Assembly (NCBI GenBank): GCA_027080135.1
Contig: JALWUJ010000104.1
Coordinates: 1-53,979 of the forward strand
From: Flavobacteriaceae bacterium
GTDB taxonomy: Bacteria; Bacteroidota; Bacteroidia; Flavobacteriales; Flavobacteriaceae
Direction: 5' to 3'
Length of the DNA: 53,979 nt
Each line of letters starts with the position of its first letter. Within the stretch, counting starts at the first letter, position 1. Below, in pieces: positions 29,067-39,637 of the stretch. The notes below the pieces were generated by a model. The model was not told the DNA's origin, did no database searches, and saw only the letters and a list, made by a program, of their open reading frames with translations. The translations under genes and the position numbers were made by a program.

Positions 29067-30824
29067 TTAATTTTCTTTTTCTAATAATTGTTTTGCGTAT
29101 AAATTTTTATAATACCCTTCCTGCATTACAAGTTCATTATGAGTTCCTTGTTGTATAATTTTACCTTCTTCAAGAACAATAATATTATCTGCATTTTTTA
29201 CTGAAGAAATCCGATGACTTACTATAATAGTTGTTTTGTCTTTAGAAATAGATTGAATATTATTTAGTATTTTTTCTTCGGTTTCGGTATCTACAGCAGA
29301 AAGACAATCGTCTAACAATAATATTTTTGGATTTTTTATAATAGCTCTTGCAATAGAAACGCGTTGTTTTTGCCCTCCACTTAAAGTAATTCCACGTTCC
29401 CCTAAAATAGTATCATATCCTTTATTGAAACCTTTGATGTTTTTATGAACCGAGGCTTTTTTAGCAGCATTAAAAACTTCTTCATTCGAAGCGTTTTCTT
29501 TCCCGAATTTAATATTGTTAAAAAGGGTGTCGCTAAACAAAAAAGCATCTTGCGGTACATAACCAATACTGTTTCTAAGGCTGTTTAGGTTAATATCCTT
29601 ACTATTTTTACCATCTATTTTTAGTTGCCCATTTTTAACATCATAAAGCCTACCAATTAATTCTAAAATTGTAGATTTTCCAGAACCAGTATTTCCAATA
29701 ATTGCCAAAGTTTCTCCAGAATTTACTTTAAAAGAAAGATTTTTTAAAGCCCTAATTTTAGTGTCTGAATAGGTGAAAGTAAGGTTGTGAAATTCAATAT
29801 TTCCTTTTATGGGTGTTTTGGTATTAACCAGATTTTCAATTTCGGGTTTTTCGCTTAAAAACTCATTAATCCTTTTTTGTGAAGCCTCTGCCTGTTGTAC
29901 CATTGATGTTACCCAACCTACAACCGCCACAGGCCAAGTGAGCATATTAACATAAATTAAAAACTCTACAATAGTTCCTAGGTGTTCAATTTTTCCGTTA
30001 ATAAATTGGTTTCCTCCTATAAAAATAACGAGAATATTACTCAAACCAATTAGTAAAACCATCAATGGAAAAAATAAGGCTTGCACCTTGGCAAGATTCA
30101 CGTTTTTTTGCTTGGATCCTTCAGCAAGGTTGTTAAAATCTGTGTTAATTCGACTTTCAATTCCGTAGGCTTTTATTACTGAAATACCACTAAAACTTTC
30201 TTGAGTGAAGGAAGTAAGTTTAGATAAATATTGCTGAACAATGGTGCTTCGTTTATGTATAGCAGCACTTAATTTGTAAATAGCAAAGGACAAAATTGGG
30301 AGTGGTGCAATGGCATATAAGGTTAGTGTTGGCGATTTGTAAAACATATACGATAAAGTAACAATAAGTAGCGTTACATTAGTAACACTATACATAAGGG
30401 CAGGACCAGCGTACATTCTTACTTTGCCTACATCTTCGCTAATTCGGTTCATTAAATCACCAGTACGGTTTTTTTTGTAAAAACCTAAGGATAGGCGTTC
30501 GTATTGTTTGAAGATTTCATTTTTTAAATCAAATTCTATATTTCGAGAAACTACTATAAAAGTTTGTCGCATTAAAAAAGTAAAAAAACCTGCTAATAAT
30601 GCAGTACCTAAAATAATTAAAATATTAATTAAAAGTTGGTGTTTTACAAATTCTAAATTTGTAGTAGTTCCATTTGTATAATTTTCGATAATATCTATGA
30701 TATCTCCAATTTTTTTAGGAACGAACAGCTTAAATATAGTAGATATAATAGTAATTACAAGACCTAACAATAATCTTCCGCTATATTTTTTGAAATATCG
30801 ATTAAGGTACTGAAGTTCTTTCAT
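29067..30824 (-). CDS. ABC transporter, fused permease/ATPase (MsbA-like)
   Basis: Walker A 'GNTGSGKST', 'LSGGQKQRVSIARAI', 'ILLLDDCLSAVD', N-terminal TM domain. Confidence 0.93.
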   Translation of the reverse strand: MKELQYLNRYFKKYSGRLLLGLVITIISTIFKLFVPKKIGDIIDIIENYTNGTTTNLEFVKHQLLINILIILGTALLAGFFTFLMRQTFIVVSRNIEFDLKNEIFKQYERLSLGFYKKNRTGDLMNRISEDVGKVRMYAGPALMYSVTNVTLLIVTLSYMFYKSPTLTLYAIAPLPILSFAIYKLSAAIHKRSTIVQQYLSKLTSFTQESFSGISVIKAYGIESRINTDFNNLAEGSKQKNVNLAKVQALFFPLMVLLIGLSNILVIFIGGNQFINGKIEHLGTIVEFLIYVNMLTWPVAVVGWVTSMVQQAEASQKRINEFLSEKPEIENLVNTKTPIKGNIEFHNLTFTYSDTKIRALKNLSFKVNSGETLAIIGNTGSGKSTILELIGRLYDVKNGQLKIDGKNSKDINLNSLRNSIGYVPQDAFLFSDTLFNNIKFGKENASNEEVFNAAKKASVHKNIKGFNKGYDTILGERGITLSGGQKQRVSIARAIIKNPKILLLDDCLSAVDTETEEKILNNIQSISKDKTTIIVSHRISSVKNADNIIVLEEGKIIQQGTHNELVMQEGYYKNLYAKQLLEKEN

Positions 30825-30898
30825 TTAAAGAGAAATAAATTTTATTAACAAAGTTATAATTTAATCTTAATTTTATTGTGAAATCATTAGTAAACAAC

Positions 30899-30906
30899 TA
30901 CTTTTG
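30899..30906 (+). promoter_or_regulatory. Flavobacterial -7 element TACTTTTG with TTG about 20 nt upstream
   Basis: TTG-N20-TACTTTTG before the dehydrogenase gene. Confidence 0.6.
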
Positions 30907-30939
30907 CACGTCCTTTTTAAGGATGTAAAAATTCAAAAT

Positions 30940-32055
30940 ATGGAGACTGAAGTAGTTAACAAAAATGATCTTAAAAAACTAAACCCTGTTTTTGGTCAAT
31001 TATCGTTTGATAATCACGAACAAGTTGTTTTTTGCAACGACAAAGATACAGGATTAAAGGCAATAATTAGTATTCATAATACAGTTATGGGACCAGCTCT
31101 TGGTGGTACAAGAATGTGGCAATATAATAACGAATGGGAAGCATTAAATGATGTTTTGCGTTTGTCTCGTGGTATGACCTACAAATCTGCCGTTACTGGA
31201 CTAAATTTAGGTGGAGGTAAAGCGGTAATTATTGGAGATGCTAAAACCCAAAAAACACCTGAGTTAATGTTGCGCTTTGGAGAGTTTGTAAATTCTCTTG
31301 GTGGTCGTTACATAACTGCTGAAGATGTAGGTATGACAACTTCTGATATGGATTTGGTAAGAACGGTAACCCCTTTTGTAACTGGAATATCTGAAGAAAA
31401 AGGAGGCGCAGGAAACCCTTCGCCCATTACGGCTTATGGAGTTTATATGGGTATGAAAGCTGCGGCAAAACACGCTTTTGGAAGTGATATTCTTGAAGAT
31501 AAATTAGTTTATGTACAAGGGATTGGAAATGTAGGTGAAGCTTTAGTTAAAAGCTTATCTAACGAAGGTGCAAAAGTGGTTATTTCAGATATAAATAAAG
31601 GTAGGTTAGAAGAAATTCGTGATAAATACAATGTAAAAATTTACCAAGGAAATAACCTTTATTCTGAAGAAATGGATATTTATGCACCTTGTGCTTTAGG
31701 AGCAACCATTAACAATAAAACTATACCACAACTAAAAGCGAAGGTAATTGCAGGTGCTGCAAACAATCAATTAGCAGATGAAAATAAACACGGCCAGTTA
31801 CTTAAGGAAAAGGGAATAGTTTACGCCCCTGATTTCTTAATTAATGCTGGTGGGATTATTAATGTATATGCTGAATTAGAAAATTACGGTAAAAAAGAAA
31901 TTATTCGTAAAACAGAAAATATTTACAATACTACATTAGAAATTTTAAACAATGCAGATACCAATGGAGTTACCACGCATCAAGCTGCTTTTAATGTAGC
32001 ACAAGCAAGAATTGACGCTCGTAGATTAAAAAATGCAAAGGAGCAATTAAACTAA
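30940..32055 (+). CDS. Glu/Leu/Phe/Val dehydrogenase (leucine dehydrogenase-type)
   Basis: 'GPALGGTRMWQY', 'LNLGGGKAVIIGD', 'VQGIGNVGEALVKSL'; start M30940 since the TTG at 30904 is part of the -7 box. Confidence 0.92.
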   Translation: METEVVNKNDLKKLNPVFGQLSFDNHEQVVFCNDKDTGLKAIISIHNTVMGPALGGTRMWQYNNEWEALNDVLRLSRGMTYKSAVTGLNLGGGKAVIIGDAKTQKTPELMLRFGEFVNSLGGRYITAEDVGMTTSDMDLVRTVTPFVTGISEEKGGAGNPSPITAYGVYMGMKAAAKHAFGSDILEDKLVYVQGIGNVGEALVKSLSNEGAKVVISDINKGRLEEIRDKYNVKIYQGNNLYSEEMDIYAPCALGATINNKTIPQLKAKVIAGAANNQLADENKHGQLLKEKGIVYAPDFLINAGGIINVYAELENYGKKEIIRKTENIYNTTLEILNNADTNGVTTHQAAFNVAQARIDARRLKNAKEQLN

Positions 32056-32064
32056 TTTATTATT

Positions 32065-32098
32065 AAAAAGGTACAAATTTTTTAATTTGTACCTTTTT
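32065..32098 (+). terminator. Rho-independent terminator
   Basis: AAAAAGGTACAAATT...AATTTGTACCTTTTT. Confidence 0.75.
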
Positions 32099-32114
32099 AT
32101 CGTTCTTTTAAATT

Positions 32115-33059
32115 ATGCTAACACGAAGACATATAAGAGTTAAGGTATTACAGTCTATTTATGCTTTCAATCAAAGCGAAATAAAAAACCTTGAGGAGCA
32201 AGAAAAGTTTTTACTTTATAATATGGAGCAAATGCAAGATTTGTATTTACTATTGCTTCAATTGTTAGTTGCACTTCGTAATCAAGCGGAAAACTATCTT
32301 TTAACATCTCAGAAAAAATACCTTGCTACCGAACAGGAAAAAAATCCAAGTAAGTTATTTGTAGAAAATAGAATTGTAAATTTAATAAATACCAATGAGG
32401 CTTTTAAAGAAATAATAAAAAAAAGAAACCTCAATTATTGGGAAACAGATTCGGAATACATATCCATATTATTTAAAGAATTACGAGAAAAAGAATGGTA
32501 TCTAGATTTTCTTTCAAAAAAAGAAAGCACTTTTTCTCAAGACAAAGATCTTTTAATAAAAATATTTAAGGAAATAATAGCACCCAACGAAAAACTATAT
32601 GAATATATTGAAGACAAACGTTTAACCTGGTTAGACGATTTTCCTTTAGTAAACACTTTACTATTAAAAATGCTTCAGAAAGTTTCTGAAAAAAATATAG
32701 ATACAATTTTAATACCTGAAGTCTATAAAAATAATGAAGATCGAGAATTTGCCATAGAGCTACTTCAAAAAGTAATTTTAAACGATGATACTTTAACCAA
32801 AGTAATTGACGGCAAAACACCCAATTGGGACAAAGAGCGAATTGCTGATTTGGATATGATTATCTTAAAAATGGGAATTGCAGAGTTTTTATATTTTCCA
32901 TCTATACCTGTTCGTGCCACTATAAATGAATATTTAGAAATTTCAAAAGAATATTCAACACCAAAAAGCAGTATTTTTATTAACGGTATCTTAGATAAAA
33001 TGGTAAAAGATTTAACTAAGGAAGACAAATTAAATAAAATAGGCAGAGGACTAAGATAA
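32115..33059 (+). CDS. nusB: Transcription antitermination factor NusB
   Basis: 'MLTRRHIRVKVLQSIYAF', 'IPVRATINEYLEISKEYSTPKSSIFINGILDKM'. Confidence 0.92.
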   Translation: MLTRRHIRVKVLQSIYAFNQSEIKNLEEQEKFLLYNMEQMQDLYLLLLQLLVALRNQAENYLLTSQKKYLATEQEKNPSKLFVENRIVNLINTNEAFKEIIKKRNLNYWETDSEYISILFKELREKEWYLDFLSKKESTFSQDKDLLIKIFKEIIAPNEKLYEYIEDKRLTWLDDFPLVNTLLLKMLQKVSEKNIDTILIPEVYKNNEDREFAIELLQKVILNDDTLTKVIDGKTPNWDKERIADLDMIILKMGIAEFLYFPSIPVRATINEYLEISKEYSTPKSSIFINGILDKMVKDLTKEDKLNKIGRGLR

Positions 33060-33111
33060 AATGTAAAAATTAATTACTTTAGCCCCGCTAAAACATAAAT
33101 CTATATTACAA

Positions 33112-33591
33112 ATGAAAAAATCAATCTTATTTATTGCAATTATGTCTGCATTTGTGTTTACTTCTTGTAAAGAAAATGCTGCAGAAAAAGTGAATGAAGA
33201 AAAAGTAGCAGAAGCTGAAACCAGAGATGCAAATGCTGGTAAGTTTCCTGTAATTGCTTTTGAAGAAAAAGAATTTGACTTTGGAACTATTGAACAAGGA
33301 ACCAAAGTAGAACACGTTTTTAAATTTACAAATAAAGGTGATGCACCTTTGGTAATTGTAAATGCTAAAAGTAGCTGCGGTTGTACAGTTCCTTCTTATC
33401 CAAAAACTCCAGTTGCCCCAGGCGAATCTGCCGAGTTATTGGTTAAATATAACGGAAGCGGTAAAAACCAAGTAAGCAAAACAGTTACTATTACTTCAAA
33501 TACTGAAGCTGGTAAAGATGTAGTGAAAATTAAGGCTTTTGTTAACCCTAAAGCAGGCGGTGCACCAGCTAAAGGAGCAAAAACCAAGTAA
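33112..33591 (+). CDS. DUF1573 domain lipoprotein
   Basis: 'FTSCKENA' lipobox; 'EFDFGTIEQGTKVEHVFKFTNKGDAPLVIVNAKSSCGCTVP'. Confidence 0.93.
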   Translation: MKKSILFIAIMSAFVFTSCKENAAEKVNEEKVAEAETRDANAGKFPVIAFEEKEFDFGTIEQGTKVEHVFKFTNKGDAPLVIVNAKSSCGCTVPSYPKTPVAPGESAELLVKYNGSGKNQVSKTVTITSNTEAGKDVVKIKAFVNPKAGGAPAKGAKTK

Positions 33592-33601
33592 AACTTTTAA
33601 T

Positions 33602-33898
33602 ATGGAGCAATTGCAAAGTTTTTTTCCACTTATCCTTTTATTTATGGTAATTTATCTTTTTATGATAAGACCACAAATGAAGAGAAGTAAACAAGAAAAA
33701 AAGTTTTCTAGTGAATTAAAAAAAGGAGATAAAATTATAACCATTGGTGGTATTCATGCAAAAGTATTAGACATAAATAGTGATGCTACTTGTATAGTTG
33801 AAACCAGTGCTGGAAAAATGAAGATAGAGTTGTCTGCAATTTCAATGGAAAAAAGTCAGAAACTTAACGCTCCAAAAGAAGTAAAAGAAAAGAAATAG
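33602..33898 (+). CDS. yajC: Preprotein translocase subunit YajC
   Basis: 'FMIRPQMKRSKQEKKF', 'GDKIITIGGIHAKV'; start M33602 preferred over ORF-track start. Confidence 0.92.
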   Translation: MEQLQSFFPLILLFMVIYLFMIRPQMKRSKQEKKFSSELKKGDKIITIGGIHAKVLDINSDATCIVETSAGKMKIELSAISMEKSQKLNAPKEVKEKK

Positions 33899-33919
33899 TT
33901 GTTAAATTATTTCTAAAAT

Positions 33920-33955
33920 AAAAATGCCTTCAAAAATTAATTTGAAGGCATTTTT
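33920..33955. terminator. Bidirectional terminator between yajC and pepT
   Basis: AAAAATGCCTTCAAA AATTAA TTTGAAGGCATTTTT between convergent genes. Confidence 0.85.
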
Positions 33956-33975
33956 ATTACTACTTAATTGGCAAA

Positions 33976-35229
33976 TTAGTTTGCAACTAATTTTGCAATA
34001 TTTACTATTACTTCAATTGCTTTTTGCATACTTTCTACAGGGACATATTCATACCTACCATGAAAATTATGTCCTCCTGCAAAAATGTTAGGACAAGGTA
34101 AGCCCATATAACTTAATTGCGAACCATCTGTTCCACCCCTAATAGGTTTTACAATAGGTTTAATTCCCGCTTGTACCATAGCTTTTTCCGCAATTTCAAC
34201 AATATGCATTACTGGTTCAATTTTTTCTCGCATATTAAAATATTGGTCTTTTATTTCAACAGAAATTACACCTTCTCCAAATTGTGAATTTAATTCTTTA
34301 GCTAATTTACTAATTACCTCTTTTCTTGCTTCAAAATGATTACGGTCATGGTCCCTAATTATATATTGCAACCTGGTTTCTTCAACAGCACCATTCATAT
34401 TGTGTAAATGAAAAAATCCTTCTCTACCCTCAGTATGTTCAGGAGTTTCCATTTTTGGGAGCGAATTAATAAACTGAGTAGCAATGTACATACTGTTAAT
34501 CAATTTACCTTTAGCATATCCAGGATGAACAATTTTTCCTTTAATAGTAACCACAGCACCAGCAGCATTAAAATTTTCGTATTCTAATTCTCCTACTTGA
34601 CTACCATCCATAGTATAAGCCCAATCAGCACCAAATTCTTTTACATTAAATTTATGAGCACCACGTCCAATTTCTTCATCTGGAGTAAAACCTACTTTAA
34701 TGGTTCCGTGTTTTATTTCAGGATGATTAATAAGGTATTCCATAGCTGAAATTATTTCGGCAACACCAGCTTTGTCATCGGCACCTAGAAGAGTGGTTCC
34801 ATCTGTAGTTATTAAGGTTTGTCCTTTGTACATTAAAAGGTCTTCAAAGTATGAAGGAGATAAAATAATATTCTCTTTTTTGTTTAAAACAATGTCTTTA
34901 CCATCATAATTTTCAATAATTTGTGGTTTTACATCAGCTCCTGTAAAATCTGGAGACGTATCAAAATGAGATATAAATCCGATAACAGGTATATTTCTAT
35001 CGTTAATGTTGCTAGGGAGTGTTGCAATAATGTAGGAATTTTCGTCAATCTGTACATCATGCATTCCAATTTCTTTTAATTCTGTTACCAATTTATTGGC
35101 TAAATCCCACTGTTTTTTTGTACTTGGAGTGCTATCGCTATTCGGGTCACTTTCCGTGTCAACCTTTACGTAGCTTGTAAAACGGTCTATTAATCTTTTT
35201 TTATTTATCATGAAAATTATTTTTTTCAA
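33976..35229 (-). CDS. pepT: Peptidase T (tripeptide aminopeptidase)
   Basis: '[24 protein letters not shown]', '[14 protein letters not shown]', '[13 protein letters not shown]', '[31 protein letters not shown]'. Confidence 0.95.
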   Translation of the reverse strand: MKKIIFMINKKRLIDRFTSYVKVDTESDPNSDSTPSTKKQWDLANKLVTELKEIGMHDVQIDENSYIIATLPSNINDRNIPVIGFISHFDTSPDFTGADVKPQIIENYDGKDIVLNKKENIILSPSYFEDLLMYKGQTLITTDGTTLLGADDKAGVAEIISAMEYLINHPEIKHGTIKVGFTPDEEIGRGAHKFNVKEFGADWAYTMDGSQVGELEYENFNAAGAVVTIKGKIVHPGYAKGKLINSMYIATQFINSLPKMETPEHTEGREGFFHLHNMNGAVEETRLQYIIRDHDRNHFEARKEVISKLAKELNSQFGEGVISVEIKDQYFNMREKIEPVMHIVEIAEKAMVQAGIKPIVKPIRGGTDGSQLSYMGLPCPNIFAGGHNFHGRYEYVPVESMQKAIEVIVNIAKLVAN

Positions 35230-35324
35230 AGGTACACATTTTATGTCTTAATTAATTTGCTTTTTAAGTATGCATGCATAATAAAAATAACGTTATATTT
35301 ACGTAAATTTTAAAAACAAACTTT

Positions 35325-38174
35325 ATGAAACAAAAAAACTTTTTAATTTTAGTATTTGCACTATTGGTATCTTCTTATTCCATAGCGCAACAAGTAAGCG
35401 GTAAAATTACCGATGAGAACTCAGAACCACTATTAGGTGTGAGTATTATTGTAAAAGGAACCTCTACAGGTGCCGTTACTGATTTTGATGGAAATTATAC
35501 TATCGAAGCCAATAATGGTGACACTTTAATGTTTTCTTATGTAGGTTTTGAAACTCAAGAACTCGTAGTTACAGGTTCTACTCTGGATGTTGTAATGGTA
35601 ACTGGTGTGGAGTTAGACCAAATTATTTTGGTGGGTACACGTAACCCAGGAAGAACTGCATTAAATTCTGCAGTACCCGTTGACGTATTAGACGTTTCTG
35701 AAATTGCTGAAAGTTCCCCACAAATTACAGTAACAGAAATTTTAAATTATGCAGCACCTTCATTTGTGTCAAACCCTCAATCAATTTCTGATGGAACAGA
35801 TCATATTGCTCCAGCATCATTAAGAGGTTTAGGACCCGATCAGGTTTTGGTTTTAATTAATGGTAAAAGACGCCATAAAACTTCATTAATAAATGTAAAT
35901 GGAACTTTTGGTAGAGGCTCAGTTGGTACTGATTTAAATACAATTCCTGTAAACTCTATTGAACGTATAGAGGTTCTAAGAGATGGTGCAGCAGCACAAT
36001 ACGGTTCTGATGCAATCGCAGGTGTAATTAATATTGTATTAAAGAAAGCTACCAACGTTCTAGATATGAGTGTTACAACAGGTGCCAACTTTACAAGTGA
36101 AAATTATGATGATAATGTTGATGGTGAAAAATTTAACATAGGTGCTAACTACGGTTTACCTATTGGCGATGAAGGTTTTATTAACTTTACAGGAAATTTT
36201 GATTTTAGAGGTTCAACCAATAGAATGAAAGAATGGGAAGGTCAAATTTTTAACCAATACAACACTATCGAAAGAATAGCACAAGCAGATGGTTATGATA
36301 TTAGTCTTTTATTAGATGACGATGTATCAGATGTTATTAACTATGGTAACCAAGCAGGATTTAATTTAGATCCTAATGCAACAAAAGCAGAATTACAAGA
36401 TATTTTAGGAGCTGATAATACAGAAGCTGAACTTGCAGCTAGAGGTCTTGAAAGAAGAGATTTTAATATGCGTGTAGGTCAATCTGAATTAAGAGGAGGA
36501 CAATTCTTTGCTAATATGGAAATTCCTGTAAGTGAAGATTTAGTAGTATACTCTTTTGGAGGTTTAGGATTTAAAAATGGTAATGCTGCAGGTTTTTACA
36601 GGTTACCTTATCAAGCAAGAGCTTATACTCCTGCTAGAATTAATGGTTTCTTACCAGAAATTAACTCTAATATCAAAGATAAATCTATTGCAGTTGGTAT
36701 TAAAGGTGTAATTGGAGATTGGAATGTAGATTTTAGTAATACTTACGGTCACAATGAATTTAGTTATAGGATAGGTAACTCTTTAAACGCATCTTTAGGA
36801 AATTCTACTCCTTTTGAAGCAGATGCTGGTGGGTTTGGATCTGGAGAAAACTCTACAAATCTTGATTTTTCAAGATATTTTGAGGACACCATGGCTGGTT
36901 TAAACGTAGCATTTGGAGCAGAATATAGAGTTGAAAATTACAATATTTTTGCAGGAGAAGAAGCTTCTTATGCACAATACAATACAGATGGTAATGTACA
37001 TGATCCAACCGATCCTAACTCTGTAGTACCAACAGATTTCTTTGGAAACAACAGACCTGGAGGAATTCAAGTTTTTCCTGGATTTAAACCAGAAAACGAA
37101 GTTGATGCATACAGAAATTCTATTGCAGGTTATGTAGATGTGGAAGCAGATTTTACAGAATCTTTTAGAGCAACAGGAGCTGTTCGTTATGAAAACTTCT
37201 CAGATTTTGGAGGTACACTTAACGGAAAATTATCTTTCTTATTTAATATTTCAGATAATTTTAATTTACGTGGTTCGGGTCAAACAGGATTTAGAGCACC
37301 TTCATTGCAACAAATTCACTTTAACTCTACTTCAACAATATTTGTTGACGGCGTACCCAATGAAGTTGGTATTTTTCCTAACACTTCTCGTATAGCTAGA
37401 ATTTTAGGTATTGATGAGTTAAAAGAAGAAACTTCTGTAGGTGCTACTCTAGGTGCCACTGCTAAAATCCCAAATATTAACCTTAAACTTACTGTTGATG
37501 GTTATTATGTAGGAATTAAAGACAGAGTTGTATTAAGTGGACAATTTGATGATAACGGTAACCAAGAATTAGCAGATTTATTTGCTCAAGCTAATGCAAG
37601 TAGAGCAGCATTTTTTACAAACGCTGTAGATACAGATACTTATGGAGTTGATTTTGTTGCTGAACACGATATGCGTATTGGAGATAATATGAGATTAACT
37701 AATACTTTTTCATTTACTTACTCCGGAACCGAAGTAGTAGGTGTTAATATTCCTGAAGCTATTGCAAACGCTGGTTTAGAAGAAACTTTCTTTGATAGAA
37801 CAAGTAGAATTTATATCGAATCTGCAGTTCCAACAATAAAAGGTTCATTAACTAATAACTTGGCTCTTGGAGATAAATGGAATTTCTATCTTAGAAACAC
37901 TTATTTTGGTAATGTTGAAGAAGCGACAAATAATATAGACCCAGATGTAAGAAGAATTTACTACGGAAAAACCATTACAGATTTAACTGTTGGTTATAAC
38001 TTTAGTGAAGCATTCCGATTTACAATTGGTGCTAATAACATTTTAGATGTATATCCAGATAAAACTGATAAAGCTTTTAGATCTTCTGGTAGATTTGTTT
38101 ATTCAAGACGTTCAACGCAATGGGGTACAGGAGGAAGATTCTTATTTGCTAGAATGAATATTACTATTAAGTAA
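35325..38174 (+). CDS. TonB-dependent outer membrane receptor with carboxypeptidase-regulatory-like N-terminal domain
   Basis: '[37 protein letters not shown]', plug '[25 protein letters not shown]'. Confidence 0.93.
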   Translation: MKQKNFLILVFALLVSSYSIAQQVSGKITDENSEPLLGVSIIVKGTSTGAVTDFDGNYTIEANNGDTLMFSYVGFETQELVVTGSTLDVVMVTGVELDQIILVGTRNPGRTALNSAVPVDVLDVSEIAESSPQITVTEILNYAAPSFVSNPQSISDGTDHIAPASLRGLGPDQVLVLINGKRRHKTSLINVNGTFGRGSVGTDLNTIPVNSIERIEVLRDGAAAQYGSDAIAGVINIVLKKATNVLDMSVTTGANFTSENYDDNVDGEKFNIGANYGLPIGDEGFINFTGNFDFRGSTNRMKEWEGQIFNQYNTIERIAQADGYDISLLLDDDVSDVINYGNQAGFNLDPNATKAELQDILGADNTEAELAARGLERRDFNMRVGQSELRGGQFFANMEIPVSEDLVVYSFGGLGFKNGNAAGFYRLPYQARAYTPARINGFLPEINSNIKDKSIAVGIKGVIGDWNVDFSNTYGHNEFSYRIGNSLNASLGNSTPFEADAGGFGSGENSTNLDFSRYFEDTMAGLNVAFGAEYRVENYNIFAGEEASYAQYNTDGNVHDPTDPNSVVPTDFFGNNRPGGIQVFPGFKPENEVDAYRNSIAGYVDVEADFTESFRATGAVRYENFSDFGGTLNGKLSFLFNISDNFNLRGSGQTGFRAPSLQQIHFNSTSTIFVDGVPNEVGIFPNTSRIARILGIDELKEETSVGATLGATAKIPNINLKLTVDGYYVGIKDRVVLSGQFDDNGNQELADLFAQANASRAAFFTNAVDTDTYGVDFVAEHDMRIGDNMRLTNTFSFTYSGTEVVGVNIPEAIANAGLEETFFDRTSRIYIESAVPTIKGSLTNNLALGDKWNFYLRNTYFGNVEEATNNIDPDVRRIYYGKTITDLTVGYNFSEAFRFTIGANNILDVYPDKTDKAFRSSGRFVYSRRSTQWGTGGRFLFARMNITIK

Positions 38175-38196
38175 TAAAATAATAATTGATTTTTTG

Positions 38197-38228
38197 AAGA
38201 GGTTGTCATATTTTAGACAACCTCTTTT
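38197..38228 (+). terminator. Rho-independent terminator after TonB receptor
   Basis: AAGAGGTTGTC ATATTTTA GACAACCTCTT TTTTT. Confidence 0.85.
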
Positions 38229-38306
38229 TTTATACGCAATTATAAAACGAGCATGTTAAAGCTTTTATCATCAAAGAACGATGACTAATAGCGAACAGTA
38301 TAGTTT

Positions 38307-38327
38307 GTGCCGAACTTGATTTGGTAT
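38307..38327. repeat. Imperfect palindrome GTGCCGAACTTGATTTGGTAT
   Basis: About 14/21 with reverse complement of 15590..15610. Confidence 0.35.
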
Positions 38328-38353
38328 GACCAACTTATAAAATTTTATAAAAC

Positions 38354-39625
38354 ATGAAAATTAACAGCAATATTAGTAAGTTAAAACCTTCTGCAACCCT
38401 TTTAATTAACGAAACAGTAAAACAATTACGGGTTGAAGGAAAAAAAGTGTATCATTTTGGATTTGGTCAATCGCCATTTCCAATCCCGAAACCAATTGTT
38501 AAAAATTTAAAGAAAAATGCTAGCTGTAATCATTATCTGCCAACTACTGGCTTACAAGAATTGAAAGTTGAAATAGCTAAATTTCTAAAGAAACATCAAA
38601 ACATTAAAACTGCATCAGAAAATATTTTCATAGGTCCAGGCTCAAAAGAATTACTTTATCAATCTATTTTAATTTTTGAAGGAACTTTTTTAATTCCAAA
38701 AGGAAGTTGGGTAAGTTATGTTCCACAAGTAAATTCGGTTGGAAAAAAGTCTGTTATTATCGAAACCTATTTTCAAGATAACTATAAACTTCAGCCCGAA
38801 GTTTTAGAAAATTATTTGAAAGACCAGAAAAACAAACAGCATGTATTAATCCTAAATTCTCCAAACAATCCTAGTGGAGCTATTTATTCCGAAAAAGAAT
38901 TAGAGAAATTAGCAGAAGTTTGCAAAAAGTATCAAATCATTGTTTTGTCCGATGAAATCTATTCGCAAGTATCTTTTAATCAAAAACAAGCACCAAGTAT
39001 TTTTAACTATTACCCAGAAAATACCATTGTATTTGGCGGTTTGAGTAAAGTTTTTTCAGCAGGAGGTTATCGTTTGGGATTTATGGTAATTCCCGAAAAT
39101 TTAAAAAAATTGCACACCGTTTATCAATCTCTTTTTAGTGAAACTTTTAGTGCCGTTACAGCTCCCATACAATATGCTGCTATAGAAGCATACACTTTTA
39201 AAAAGGAAGTTAAAAAACCTATAAAAGCTGCTGTAAAAATTTTAGAATCCGTTGGAAATCTAGTCTATGATGAATTATCAAATGCTGGAATAAATTGCAC
39301 TCAGCCCCAAGGAGGTTTTTATATGTTAATTAGTTTCGATTTGTTTAAAGATGAATTGAAAAAAATAAACATCACTACTTCTACGCAATTAGCTAACTAT
39401 ATTTTAAATGAATATCAAGTAGCATTATTACCAGGGATTGATTTTTATTTTAAAGAAGATGAATTGGTTTTTAGATTGGCTTATGTAGATTTTAATGGAA
39501 AAAAGGCGTTAAAAAAATATAATAATTATAAAGGAAAATTAAATGATACCTTTGCAAAATCTATTGCTCCAAATGTAGTTACAGGAATTAAAAAATTAAC
39601 AGAATTTGTAAACTCTTTAAAATAG
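38354..39625 (+). CDS. PLP-dependent class I/II aminotransferase
   Basis: 'LNSPNNPSGAIYSEKEL', 'VLSDEIYSQVSF', 'GGLSKVFSAGGYRLGF'. Confidence 0.92.
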   Translation: MKINSNISKLKPSATLLINETVKQLRVEGKKVYHFGFGQSPFPIPKPIVKNLKKNASCNHYLPTTGLQELKVEIAKFLKKHQNIKTASENIFIGPGSKELLYQSILIFEGTFLIPKGSWVSYVPQVNSVGKKSVIIETYFQDNYKLQPEVLENYLKDQKNKQHVLILNSPNNPSGAIYSEKELEKLAEVCKKYQIIVLSDEIYSQVSFNQKQAPSIFNYYPENTIVFGGLSKVFSAGGYRLGFMVIPENLKKLHTVYQSLFSETFSAVTAPIQYAAIEAYTFKKEVKKPIKAAVKILESVGNLVYDELSNAGINCTQPQGGFYMLISFDLFKDELKKINITTSTQLANYILNEYQVALLPGIDFYFKEDELVFRLAYVDFNGKKALKKYNNYKGKLNDTFAKSIAPNVVTGIKKLTEFVNSLK

Positions 39626-39637
39626 TACGCTGTAAGA

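Noticed and set aside
37138-37395. 85-aa same-strand alternative-frame ORF in the TonB receptor
   Set aside because: Out-of-frame within a conserved beta-barrel gene; no start signal or domain.
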